Shown: one piece after another, positions 46,139 through 53,943 of the stretch | Numbering within the stretch: the stretch's first letter is position 1 | Layout of the letters: each line of letters starts with the position of its first letter | Assembly: GCA_947589005.1 (NCBI GenBank) | Contig: CANPZO010000016.1 | Span: forward strand, 1 to 54,553 | Origin: an uncultured Clostridia bacterium | Lineage (GTDB): Bacteria; Bacillota; Clostridia; UMGS1883 | Direction of reading: 5' to 3' | DNA length: 54,553 bases | The notes under the pieces: model-generated | Seen by the model: only the letters and a program-made list of their open reading frames with translations | Databases searched by the model: none | What the model was told of the DNA's origin: nothing | Position numbers and translations under genes: made by a program

Positions 46139-46693
46139 ATGGTAAATATGTTCCGTGCCAGCGGAAGGGATATCGAACGCTGCTTCGGCGGCATTTTCAC
46201 GGAGCTGCTCAGCACTACCCGGCTGGGCCTCAGCGACAGCCATATACAGCACGGCGACACCTCGGTGCTGCTCCACAGCGCGGCGGTGGCCTATTACAGC
46301 TTCAGGCTGTCCCGGCGGCTGGGGCTGCTCAAGCATCTGAGACAGAAGAGGGAACTGCTTCGGGGCGCGCTGCTCCATGACTATTTTCTCTACGACTGGC
46401 ACCATTATAACAACGAAAACGGTCTCCACGGCTTCAGCCATCCCTCCACGGCTTTGGCGAACGCGCGGCGTGACACGGAGGTCTCCGAGGTGGAGGCCAA
46501 TATAATCGTCCGCCATATGTTTCCGCTGACGCCTGTGCCCCCCACCTGCGGGGCGGGCTGGGTGATATGCCTTGTGGATAAGGTCTGCTCTCTTTACGAG
46601 ACCTTCAACCGCAATATTTACACGGAGCTAAGGCGTTACATCCGCCGCTGTCAGCTCATGCGGCAGGCCGAAACCGACGCTTTCGCGGCGTAA
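46139..46693 (+). CDS. HD-domain phosphohydrolase-like protein
   Basis: About 184 residues. H46 in L-L-H-S, the H80-D81 pair in L-L-H-D and H101 in F-S-H-P form a plausible HD metal site; a later D-K-V-C-S-L-Y-E-T carries the last Asp. Fits the small HD proteins often found in Clostridia; substrate unknown (nucleotide or second messenger). The ATG at 46139 is chosen because the promoter -10 box covers the ATG at 46082 and a GGGTGG lies five bases before 46139. The next gene starts 17 bases after. Confidence 0.8.
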   Translation: MVNMFRASGRDIERCFGGIFTELLSTTRLGLSDSHIQHGDTSVLLHSAAVAYYSFRLSRRLGLLKHLRQKRELLRGALLHDYFLYDWHHYNNENGLHGFSHPSTALANARRDTEVSEVEANIIVRHMFPLTPVPPTCGAGWVICLVDKVCSLYETFNRNIYTELRRYIRRCQLMRQAETDAFAA

Positions 46694-46710
46694 ATGACGG
46701 AGGTGAGGCT

Positions 46711-47370
46711 ATGTCACGGCTATTTATATGGTTTATGGTTTACAGCTTTATCGGCTGGACCTATGAGACCGCCATATACTCTATCAAAAACAAAAAATTT
46801 GTGGACAGCGGTATGCTGTACGGTTGCTACTGCCCAATATACGGCCTCGGCTCTCTTATGAACATAACGATGTTCAGCGGCGTGGACAATCCGATACTTA
46901 TATTTCTCGGGGCCATGGGCGCCTGCAGCGTGCTGGAATATCTGACCTCATGGTGGATAGAGCGCATTTACGGGGCCCGGTGGTGGGACTACAGCGACTG
47001 GCCCGTGAACCTCAACGGCCGCGTCTGCCTTTTCGGGAGCATGGCCTTCGGCATCATGGCGGTGTTCGCGGTGAAGTGTCTGCATCCGGCGGTGGCCACT
47101 CTGACCGACCTTTTCCCCGACTCATGGCTCAATATAACCGCCTTGCTGCTGCTGGCAATACTGCTGGCGGACATTATCGCCTCCCTGCGCCGCTACCACA
47201 AAATGGAGCGCGGCGGCCGGGTGAACATAGTGCTGAAGCTGCCCTTCGACTTTCTGCCGGGCCTCCCCAAGCTGGGCAGCCGGATAAGGGGCATAACCTC
47301 CGCCGTCATCGACAACGGCTATTCGATTTGGGACAGGATAAAGGAAAAAATAGAGACTCTGTTTGAATGA
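46711..47370 (+). CDS. CmpB-like putative ABC-transporter type IV membrane protein
   Basis: 219 residues with five to six membrane helices and a basic C-terminal tail. Conserved family signature W-x-Y-E-T near the first helix, C-Y-C-P-I-Y-G-x-G, and W-D-Y-S-x-W-P-x-N-L-x-G-R-x-C in the second half. The family is predicted to be transporter-related, without proof. GGAGGTG precedes the ATG. Likely co-transcribed with the HD protein. Confidence 0.85.
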   Translation: MSRLFIWFMVYSFIGWTYETAIYSIKNKKFVDSGMLYGCYCPIYGLGSLMNITMFSGVDNPILIFLGAMGACSVLEYLTSWWIERIYGARWWDYSDWPVNLNGRVCLFGSMAFGIMAVFAVKCLHPAVATLTDLFPDSWLNITALLLLAILLADIIASLRRYHKMERGGRVNIVLKLPFDFLPGLPKLGSRIRGITSAVIDNGYSIWDRIKEKIETLFE

Positions 47371-47433
47371 CCGACAAATGCGCGGGAAGTGTGAACGTAA
47401 CATTCAATAACTAACTATGTAATCTGGAGGCAC

Positions 47434-47923
47434 GGGGCTGTCTAAAAAAATCGTGCATAATAACATCGGAACAGGCGTAACATTGCTTGTTCCGATTTCT
47501 TTTAAATTTTTTCGGCGGCCCCCGGGCAAGCCGCCCTACGGGGCACTAACGTAACAAAGTGGTGTAGGGCGGGCTGCCACGTCGTCGCAAGCCTCGCTTA
47601 GCTTGCGGCGATTTTTTATGCTCCGCAAAAAAGTCACCGTTTGGCTCGCTCGGCTGCTCCTCCTTTTCCCCATAAAGCCTGTCGGCTTTGCGGGGGCCCC
47701 ATGACCGCCGCCCCGCATGACGGACAAAAACCTCGCAAAAGGTTGGTAGTGAGCCAAAGCCGTCGCGAGGGCCGCTTTAGGCCCGAAGCAGGCGACGCGA
47801 ACGTGACCTTTTGCGAAAAAGGAGGGGCAAGCCCTCGTGCGACGACGTTTTTCGCAAGAAAAAAGCGTCGGAGCAAAGACGGGCTTTGCCCCGACGCCGG
47901 TCTGCACCATTTTTTACAGCCCC
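47434..47923 (+). repeat. Modular inverted-repeat element, copy R5
   Basis: A 490-base copy with perfect 8-bp ends GGGGCTGT (47434-47441) and ACAGCCCC (47916-47923), extended inward by A/T tracts and GTGCA/TGCAC. TATGTAAT before the left end mirrors ATTACATA after the right end. It contains the 54-base GC palindrome (47525-47578), which differs from the R1 copy at four positions, plus further long inverted repeats such as GTTTGGCTC/GAGCCAAA and CGCAAAA/TTTTGCG. The right end is one base from the azlD stop codon. No gene is seen in the 554-base gap. Confidence 0.82.
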
Positions 47924-47924
47924 A

Positions 47925-48248
47925 TTACATAACGCGTATCAACACCATATACACCGCCGTGCCGCCGACAACGCTCAAAATCAGGCTGTGGCGGAGCTTG
48001 TGTACCGCCGCCACAAAGGCCGCCGCTATGAGGCCCGGCGCCCAGCCGTCAAGGGATGAGAATTTTATTCCCCGCAGACAGTAGACCACCAGCATACCCA
48101 TTATGGCATAGGGGAGCGCCCTCCCCAGATATTTCAAAAATTCCGGCGTTTCCCGATTTCCGGGGAAAAGCAGGAACGGCCAGGCCCGAAGCGTGAGCGT
48201 CACCGCCGCGACGACAGCAAGGGTAGCAAACGCCTGTATGCCCGTCAT
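47925..48248 (-). CDS. azlD: Branched-chain amino acid exporter subunit AzlD
   Basis: 107 residues with three to four membrane helices, matching AzlD, the small subunit of the AzlCD branched-chain amino acid exporter. The R-A-W-P-F-L-L-F and Y-L-G-R-A-L-P-Y-A-I-M-G-M-L segments are typical. Its start overlaps azlC by four bases. Last gene of the operon; R5 borders its stop. Confidence 0.92.
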   Translation of the reverse strand: MTGIQAFATLAVVAAVTLTLRAWPFLLFPGNRETPEFLKYLGRALPYAIMGMLVVYCLRGIKFSSLDGWAPGLIAAAFVAAVHKLRHSLILSVVGGTAVYMVLIRVM

Positions 48249-48940
48249 TGGGCCTTCCCCCTTTCAATAGGCCCGCGCAGCAGGGTCAGCGCCAAAAGTA
48301 TCATCAGCATGGCCGGTATCAGGAAGCCCTCCCGCCCGAAAATCAGCAGCGATACCACCGTCAGGCCCACGCCCGCCGCCGCGGGCACGCGGCCTCCGCC
48401 GTCCTCCCACTGGCCCACAAAAATCACAATGAACAGGGCCGTCATCACAAAGTCTATGCCCTCGGTGTCAAAGGGCAGCAGCCTTCCCGCCGCCGCGCCT
48501 ATCATGGTGCCGGTTATCCAGTAAAGCTGATCCATGGCCGTCACGAGGAAATAAAACAAATCCCGGTCCGCCCCCTCGGGAGGCTCGGTGGAGCAGAGAA
48601 TACTGTAGGTCTCGTCCGTAAGCCCGAAAATCAAGTACGGCCTGAACCTCCTTTCCCGGTATCTGTCCAGCATGGACAGGGCGTAAAACGAGTGCCGGGC
48701 GTTGACCATAAGCGCCATAAGAGCCGCGCTCACCGGAGAAAAGGGCGAACAGAGCAAATCCACGCACACAAACTGCATGGAGCCCGCAAAAATAAAGCAG
48801 CTCATCCCAAGCGCCCAGGCCGGAGAGTAACCGCTCTGAGACAGCAGCACTCCGAAAGCTATGCCAAGAAACACATAACCCACCAAAACCGGCACAGTGT
48901 ATGGGAAGGCCGCTTTTATGTTGTAAACAAGCTTTTTCAT
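48245..48940 (-). CDS. azlC: Branched-chain amino acid exporter subunit AzlC
   Basis: 231 residues with about six membrane helices. F-A-G-S-M-Q-F-V, N-A-R-H-S-F-Y and F-G-L-T-D-E-T-Y are the AzlC signatures. With AzlD it exports leucine analogues and related amino acids. Start overlaps dtd by four bases. Confidence 0.94.
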   Translation of the reverse strand: MKKLVYNIKAAFPYTVPVLVGYVFLGIAFGVLLSQSGYSPAWALGMSCFIFAGSMQFVCVDLLCSPFSPVSAALMALMVNARHSFYALSMLDRYRERRFRPYLIFGLTDETYSILCSTEPPEGADRDLFYFLVTAMDQLYWITGTMIGAAAGRLLPFDTEGIDFVMTALFIVIFVGQWEDGGGRVPAAAGVGLTVVSLLIFGREGFLIPAMLMILLALTLLRGPIERGKAQ

Positions 48941-49392
48941 TTTATCTTATCCCGACTGTCTATAACTATTGTGACCGGGCCGTCGTTGGTGAGGGCCACC
49001 TCCATGTGCGCCCCGAAAACGCCTCTCTGTACCGGCTTGCCCAGCCGCTTTTCCAGACCGGCACACACATAACCGTAAAGCTCCTCCGCCCGCTCCGGAG
49101 CCTCCGCCCCTCCGAAATAGGGACGGTTGCCCACGGGGATATCGGTTATGAGGGTAAACTGACTTATGAGCAGCATATCGCCCCCGACGCTGCCTATATC
49201 CAAATTCATTTTGCCGTTCTCATCCTCGAAAATGCGGAGCTTGACCAGCTTATCGGCGATATAGTCGCCGTGGGCCTCGCTGTCGCCCCGCTCCACGCCC
49301 AGCAGCACCATAAAGCCCCGGCCTATCTTTCCCTTTACAAGGCCGTCCACCGTTACCGACGCCTCGCTCACCCGCTGTACGACCGCCTTCAT
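48937..49392 (-). CDS. dtd: D-aminoacyl-tRNA deacylase
   Basis: 151 residues. The S-Q-F-T-L motif (near 78) and the cross-subunit Gly-Pro, here in N-D-G-P-V-T, form the DTD active site that removes D-amino acids, and glycine, from tRNA. Begins M-K-A-V-V-Q-R-V. Its start overlaps the upstream gene stop (ATGA). Confidence 0.96.
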   Translation of the reverse strand: MKAVVQRVSEASVTVDGLVKGKIGRGFMVLLGVERGDSEAHGDYIADKLVKLRIFEDENGKMNLDIGSVGGDMLLISQFTLITDIPVGNRPYFGGAEAPERAEELYGYVCAGLEKRLGKPVQRGVFGAHMEVALTNDGPVTIVIDSRDKIK

Positions 49393-51161
49393 TCATCGGC
49401 CTCCTCACCGGATTTTTCACCGTCGTTTTCGCCCGCACCGGCGTCGTCATAGTTGTATTCCACCCTTGTGTAGGGCTGGGCCTTGGCCTCATAGTCGCTG
49501 ACTATTTTTTTCTTTTCCAAATCATTTATCTCGTCGGCCAGGGACAATATCTCCATATGGCAGCTCTGGGCCGCGAAGCTGCCCTTTTCCAAGGTCTGTA
49601 TCATGGAAAAAAGGTGCCCCGCCATATTGACCCGGCAGTCGTCCCAAAGAGGGGCCAGCTCCAGCGCCCGACGGTCCAGCTCCACGGCGTCGCCGTAGCT
49701 GCCGCCGGCGGCCTTAATATCCGCGTAGAGGGCGTAATACAAGGCGCGGCGCTCCTCCCTTTCGATCGCCAGTTTAATATAGTATTCGGAATTGACAATG
49801 TCGTTTTTTACCGTTCCGTCATCGTAAAGCTCACGGTATGCCTCGGCCGCCGCCGCGCAGCTCTCCCCGTCCAGAGGGTCGATTTTGGCCGCGCTGCCAA
49901 GGCTGTCCGCCGCCGCCCGAAGGTCGCCCCGCTTAAGGGCGTAAACGCCCGCGGACTTGAACGCCTCCCCCGCCGTCAGTATGCAGGCCAAAACCGCCGC
50001 GGCCGCCAAAACCGCCGCCACAGCGTAGCTGCGGTTCTTAAGCTTTACCGCACCGGTAACGCCCTGTCTCCACTCGCCGTAAACCAAAAGTCCTGTGACC
50101 ATCAGCAGAGAATACGAGCAGGGCCGCACAAAAAACATAAACACACAGAAGGCCGCTCCCAAAGCGGATATCCAGCTTTTCCGGCTCACGGCCATATAGC
50201 CCGCCCAGCCGACAAAGGCCAGGGCCGCCAGCAGACCCGCCAGTCCCAGAGAGGACACCAGCTCGGCTCCGGCGCCGAGGCCGGAAGCCTGATAAAACTC
50301 GGACTGCAGCTCTCCCTGCCGGACGATGAAGCCTCCCCCGCCAAGACCGGCGGGATGGGTCAGGCCGCTGATGAGCCCGTCGGCAAAGGGCCGCGGGGAG
50401 AGCCGGCCCAGAAGCGCCAGTCCCACCGCCGAAAGCACGGCAATTCCGCCGCCGGCGGCGCAAAGCCCTCTGCGGCTCTGTTTCCAGAAATACACCGCCA
50501 TTATCATGCCCGCGAAAATGCCGGTCACGAAGCAGCGGCTCATTATCAGCACAAACAGCATTGGCAGCCCCGCGGCGGCCATTACTCCCAGGTTTTTATT
50601 TTTTTTGCGCTTTACCGTCCTGGGCCGCAGCGTCCTTACGCAGCAAACCATGCCCACCAGCATGAACGCGCCAAGGGCCTCGTTGTCGCCAAGACCCCTG
50701 CAAAAGGGCGCGGCCATGGAAAATCCGTCAAACACCGCCCAGGCGATTATGTTGCCGGCGGCGCAGATAAAGGCGGAGGCCGTCAGCAGACCGGCCAGGC
50801 GTTCGCCCAGTCCCGAGCCGCGCTCCTGCTCGAAATAGTCCGCCGCCAGCAAGCCCCCCAAAACCACATTCAGCAGCGTGAATATCAGCCGAACGTGATA
50901 ATACGGGCCCGACGCCCAAAACAGCGCCAAAAGAGCATACACCGTACAGAATATGCCCAGGACCGCGTTTACGGAAATATGTACTTTTTTGGTTTCCGTC
51001 AGTCTTACCGCAAAGACCGCCGACATGAGGATAAACAAGGCGTAAAGCCCCCACCCGTCCGTGCCGGGCACAGAGGGCGCCAGCAATATAAACGCCGCGG
51101 CGAAAAGCTCAAGCAATGTTTTCCCCGAGAACCGGCGGTCGGTTTTATTGTTCTTCCTCAC
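49389..51161 (-). CDS. O-antigen-ligase-like membrane protein with TPR tail
   Basis: 590 residues: about 11-12 membrane helices to residue 395, then a soluble segment with two or three TPR-like units and an acidic end. The R-Q-G-E-L-Q-S-E-F near the last periplasmic loop resembles the Wzy/WaaL L-x-x-x-x-E region. Such proteins polymerise or ligate lipid-linked glycans outside the membrane, or O-glycosylate proteins; the WecA-like and WecB genes at 6.8-9.1 kb could feed it. GTG at 51161 is chosen with GGAGG upstream, overlapping the CorC-like gene; no ATG fits. Confidence 0.75.
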   Translation of the reverse strand: MRKNNKTDRRFSGKTLLELFAAAFILLAPSVPGTDGWGLYALFILMSAVFAVRLTETKKVHISVNAVLGIFCTVYALLALFWASGPYYHVRLIFTLLNVVLGGLLAADYFEQERGSGLGERLAGLLTASAFICAAGNIIAWAVFDGFSMAAPFCRGLGDNEALGAFMLVGMVCCVRTLRPRTVKRKKNKNLGVMAAAGLPMLFVLIMSRCFVTGIFAGMIMAVYFWKQSRRGLCAAGGGIAVLSAVGLALLGRLSPRPFADGLISGLTHPAGLGGGGFIVRQGELQSEFYQASGLGAGAELVSSLGLAGLLAALAFVGWAGYMAVSRKSWISALGAAFCVFMFFVRPCSYSLLMVTGLLVYGEWRQGVTGAVKLKNRSYAVAAVLAAAAVLACILTAGEAFKSAGVYALKRGDLRAAADSLGSAAKIDPLDGESCAAAAEAYRELYDDGTVKNDIVNSEYYIKLAIEREERRALYYALYADIKAAGGSYGDAVELDRRALELAPLWDDCRVNMAGHLFSMIQTLEKGSFAAQSCHMEILSLADEINDLEKKKIVSDYEAKAQPYTRVEYNYDDAGAGENDGEKSGEEADE

Positions 51162-52422
51162 CGTTTTCCGCTTCCTCCTCGATGACGCAGACCATAACCT
51201 TTTCAATTCGGCGCTCGGCTATCTTAACCACCTTCATTGCCAGTCCGTAAGCGTCTATCTCAAAGGTGGAGCCGTCCTCCGGAATGGTGTCCATCTGGGC
51301 GAAGATAAGACCGCCTATGGTGTCGTATTCGTCCACCGGCAGCTTGACGCCCAAAGCCTCCGCCACCTCGTCAAGGGGAGCGGTGCCGTCGATTTCCCAA
51401 GTATTCGCGTCGATTTGAATTATGGGATCCTGCTCTATCTGTTCTTCTTTTTCATCGTTTATGTGGCCCACCAGCTCCTCAAGCAAATCGTCCATGGTGA
51501 CTATGCCGCTGAAGCCGCCGTACTCGTCCACCACAACCGCCATGTGATTTTTCTCCTGCTGCATATTGCGGAAAAGCACGTCCGTGGAAACTGTCTCCGG
51601 CACGATATATGCCTTGCGTATTATGTTCTTTATATCGCCCGTACCGTCGTACAAAAATTCATACAGCTCTCTGGCGTGAACGACGCCCACGATATCGTCT
51701 ATGGACTCACCGCAGACGGGGAACCTCGAAAAGCCCGTGTCGCGGGCGGTTTTTTCCCACTCGCGGGGGTCGTCCTCTAACTTAAGCACGGCCACGTCGA
51801 TGCGGTGTGTCATAACGTCGGCGGCGGACATATTGTCAAATTCGAAGATATTTTGTATGAGCTCCTGCTCCTCGGGGGCAATGGCGCCGCTTTCGGTGCC
51901 TATGTCCACCATCATGCGTATTTCCTCCTCGGTCACGTCCTCCAGCTCCTCGTCGGGATCCACGCCGAACAGGGCCGCTCCCACCCGGGCCAGCCACTGG
52001 GCCGCCGCCACAAAGGGTATGCTTATAACCATAAAGCCGGCCATCAGCCAGTAGCAGGCCCCGGCTATGGCCTCGGGACTTTTGCGGGCTATCCTCGCGG
52101 GCGCGAGCCGCCCGATTACCACGGCGGCGAAGGACGCCGCCAGCACCGCGGCACAGCCGGGAATGATACTGATTTCCTCAACGTAGAAGACCGACAGAAG
52201 TCCCACGCAGACATAGATAAGCGCCGACCAGAAGTGATACGCCGTCACCATACGGCTCTCATTTTCCTTCAGGCGGAGCAGCTTGTCCGCGGCGGGGCTG
52301 TCCTCGGCCTCTTTTCTGAGGGCGGTTATGTTTATCTCCTCCAGGGCCACGGTCATGACGGTAATGACCGCACAGACTAAAAGCAGCACAAGCTGCGTAA
52401 TACAGGCAGGCAGAGGTTGCAA
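51145..52422 (-). CDS. CorC/HlyC-family CBS-domain membrane protein
   Basis: 425 residues: CNNM-type membrane domain (about 1-150), a CBS pair (about 190-310, with D-V-M-T-H-R and D-E-Y-G-G-F-x-G-I-V-T) and a C-terminal CorC/HlyC FAD-like domain. Members move or sense Mg2+ and related ions rather than acting as hemolysins. The start is a TTG with AAAGGAAG six bases upstream; no ATG fits. First gene of a coupled five-gene operon, CorC-like to azlD. Confidence 0.9.
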   Translation of the reverse strand: MQPLPACITQLVLLLVCAVITVMTVALEEINITALRKEAEDSPAADKLLRLKENESRMVTAYHFWSALIYVCVGLLSVFYVEEISIIPGCAAVLAASFAAVVIGRLAPARIARKSPEAIAGACYWLMAGFMVISIPFVAAAQWLARVGAALFGVDPDEELEDVTEEEIRMMVDIGTESGAIAPEEQELIQNIFEFDNMSAADVMTHRIDVAVLKLEDDPREWEKTARDTGFSRFPVCGESIDDIVGVVHARELYEFLYDGTGDIKNIIRKAYIVPETVSTDVLFRNMQQEKNHMAVVVDEYGGFSGIVTMDDLLEELVGHINDEKEEQIEQDPIIQIDANTWEIDGTAPLDEVAEALGVKLPVDEYDTIGGLIFAQMDTIPEDGSTFEIDAYGLAMKVVKIAERRIEKVMVCVIEEEAENGEEEQ

Positions 52423-52479
52423 AATTATCTTCCTTTCTTATCTTTCATATTCCAAGCGCGTCCCGCCGGGGACGCACCG

Positions 52480-53136
52480 TTATCTCACCACATAAAGCAG
52501 TATCGCGAAAAAATGCAGGATGCTCCCCGCGAGGACAAATATGTGCCAGATGGAGTGCATATACGCCACGTTTTTAAGGCAGTAAAACACCACGCCGAGC
52601 ATATATACTATGCCTCCGGCCAGCAGCAGGGCTATCCCCTCCGGGGCGATGGCCGCCCGCATGGTGCCCCACATGGCCACCGCGGCCCAGCCCAGCACGA
52701 TATAGCTGATAAGGCTGATATTCTTGAATTTTTCCATATTTATTGCGTTCAGCACTATGCCAAGCGCCGTCACTCCCCAAATAACGCCGAAAAGCACCCA
52801 GCCCCCGTGCTCACGGACGCTGCACAGGGCTATAGGGGTGTACGTGCCCGCAATCAGCAGATATATGCTGCAGTGATCCATCACGCGGAAAACCTTCTTC
52901 GCCCCCCGGGCGGCGATGGCGTGATAAAGCGTGCTCATTGTGAAAAGTATGATAAGCGTCGCCCCGTAGAGAGCGCCGCTGACAACACCGTAAACATTGT
53001 GGGCCTTAGCCGCGAAAACCACCGTCAGCACCAACGCCGCGACGCCCATAAGCGCGCCAATGCCGTGGGTCACGGAGCTGAATATCTCCTCGCCCAGGGA
53101 ATAGAGCTTACCCTTGCGCCTTGCCGCCGTCGTCAT
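52480..53136 (-). CDS. Hemolysin-III/PAQR-family membrane protein
   Basis: 218 residues with seven membrane helices. The metal-site motifs of the PAQR family are present: S-V-T-H-G-I-G, S-T-L-Y-H, M-D-H-x-x-I-Y-L-L-I-A-G-T-Y-T-P and a last I-W-H-I-F-V-x-x-x-x-x-x-H. Probably a membrane hydrolase or sensor, not a toxin. ATG at 53136 follows GGGGAG; the upstream ATG at 53163 is crowded by its own AAAGG. Confidence 0.92.
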   Translation of the reverse strand: MTTAARRKGKLYSLGEEIFSSVTHGIGALMGVAALVLTVVFAAKAHNVYGVVSGALYGATLIILFTMSTLYHAIAARGAKKVFRVMDHCSIYLLIAGTYTPIALCSVREHGGWVLFGVIWGVTALGIVLNAINMEKFKNISLISYIVLGWAAVAMWGTMRAAIAPEGIALLLAGGIVYMLGVVFYCLKNVAYMHSIWHIFVLAGSILHFFAILLYVVR

Positions 53137-53204
53137 ATTTATCTCCCCTTTTATATCTTTCATTATCCTTTAATACTAAAGCCTTGGCTTTCGTAAAAAT
53201 CAAA

Positions 53205-53232
53205 GTAGAATAAAGCCTTGGCTTTATTCTAC
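53205..53232. repeat. Perfect 13-bp hairpin with a partial second copy
   Basis: GTAGAATAAAGCC (53205-53217), loop TT, GGCTTTATTCTAC (53220-53232). A shorter copy, AAAGCC-TT-GGCTTT, lies at about 53178-53191. Both fall between divergent promoters. On the minus strand the long hairpin is followed by TTTGATTTTT, so it could end or attenuate transcription ahead of the hemolysin-III gene. Confidence 0.6.
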
Positions 53233-53309
53233 CATAAATTTTTCCTGTTATCAACTGTTTTTAAAAAAATGTTACATTTTTTTAAAAATTATATTTTGCA
53301 AATATATAC

Positions 53310-53338
53310 TTGACAAAATCCGTTTATCGTGATAAAAT
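53310..53338 (+). promoter_or_regulatory. Promoter of the Rrf2 regulator
   Basis: TTGACA (53310-53315), 17-base spacer, TAAAAT (53333-53338). CCGTTTATC (53320-53328) in the spacer and its complement GATAAACGG (53360-53368) beyond the start point are perfect inverted half-sites about 40 bp apart. Confidence 0.75.
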
Positions 53339-53382
53339 TAAATCATACAATTTCCATATGATAAACGGACGGGGTGAGTATA

Positions 53383-53826
53383 ATGAAAATTTCCACCAGG
53401 GGCAGGTACGCCCTCAGAACAATGATTGATATCGCGCTGAATTCCGGTGCCGAAAAGAACATAACCATAAAGGAGATATCCGAGCGTCAGAACATATCCG
53501 TAAAATATCTTGAACAAATCGTGAGCGTGCTCTCCAAGGCCAGACTGCTGCGCAGCGTGCGCGGTGCTCAGGGAGGCTACCGTCTCAGCCGCAGGCCGGA
53601 GGATTACACCGCCGGAGAGATACTGCGTCTGGCCGAGGGCGGTCTTGCGCCTATCGAGTGTCTCGACGGCGAGACCAACATCTGTCCCCGCAAGTCCATC
53701 TGCACCACCCTCAAGTTTTGGGAAGGTCTCAACAAGGCCATCGCCGACTATGTGGACAGCGTCACTCTGGCCGATTTGGTCCAGCAGAGCAAGGACATTC
53801 TCGGCGGCGGAGAGTACTACATTTAA
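53383..53826 (+). CDS. Rrf2-family transcription regulator (IscR-like)
   Basis: 147 residues. Winged-helix N terminus (M-K-I-S-T-R-G-R-Y-A-L-R, recognition helix near 40-52) and Cys93, Cys101 and Cys107, the three-cysteine set that holds an Fe-S cluster in IscR and NsrR relatives. The spacing C-x7-C-x5-C differs from C-x5-C-x5-C of enterobacterial IscR. No isc, suf or cysteine genes follow in the window, so targets are unknown. GGGGTG precedes the ATG at 53383; a GTG at 53374 lies within that site. Confidence 0.9.
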   Translation: MKISTRGRYALRTMIDIALNSGAEKNITIKEISERQNISVKYLEQIVSVLSKARLLRSVRGAQGGYRLSRRPEDYTAGEILRLAEGGLAPIECLDGETNICPRKSICTTLKFWEGLNKAIADYVDSVTLADLVQQSKDILGGGEYYI

Positions 53827-53855
53827 GCGCGGGGGTCATTTTTCGTTTTTAAAGT

Positions 53856-53899
53856 CATAACGCGATTTTAACAAAACCATAACACGATTTTAACAAAAC
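53856..53899 (+). promoter_or_regulatory. Four 11-bp-phased hexamers, Pho-box-like
   Basis: A 22-base unit repeated in tandem with one mismatch. It contains hexamers ATAACG (53857), TTAACA (53868), ATAACA (53879) and TTAACA (53890), each exactly 11 bp apart. This is the layout bound by PhoP/PhoB-type response regulators. The last hexamer sits about 20 bases before CATAAT (53916-53921), that is at the -35 position, as in activated Pho promoters. Confidence 0.65.
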
Positions 53900-53943
53900 G
53901 GCGTTAAAATGAAGCCATAATAAAAATACAGGAGGTAATTCAC

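Noticed and set aside
28420-47923. Repeats considered as a CRISPR array
   Set aside because: Copies are kilobases apart, long, internally palindromic and not separated by regular spacers; no cas genes are present.
49557-51185. A 542-codon plus-strand open frame
   Set aside because: Antisense to the membrane/TPR gene; Arg/Gln/Gly-rich with no domain and no start signals.
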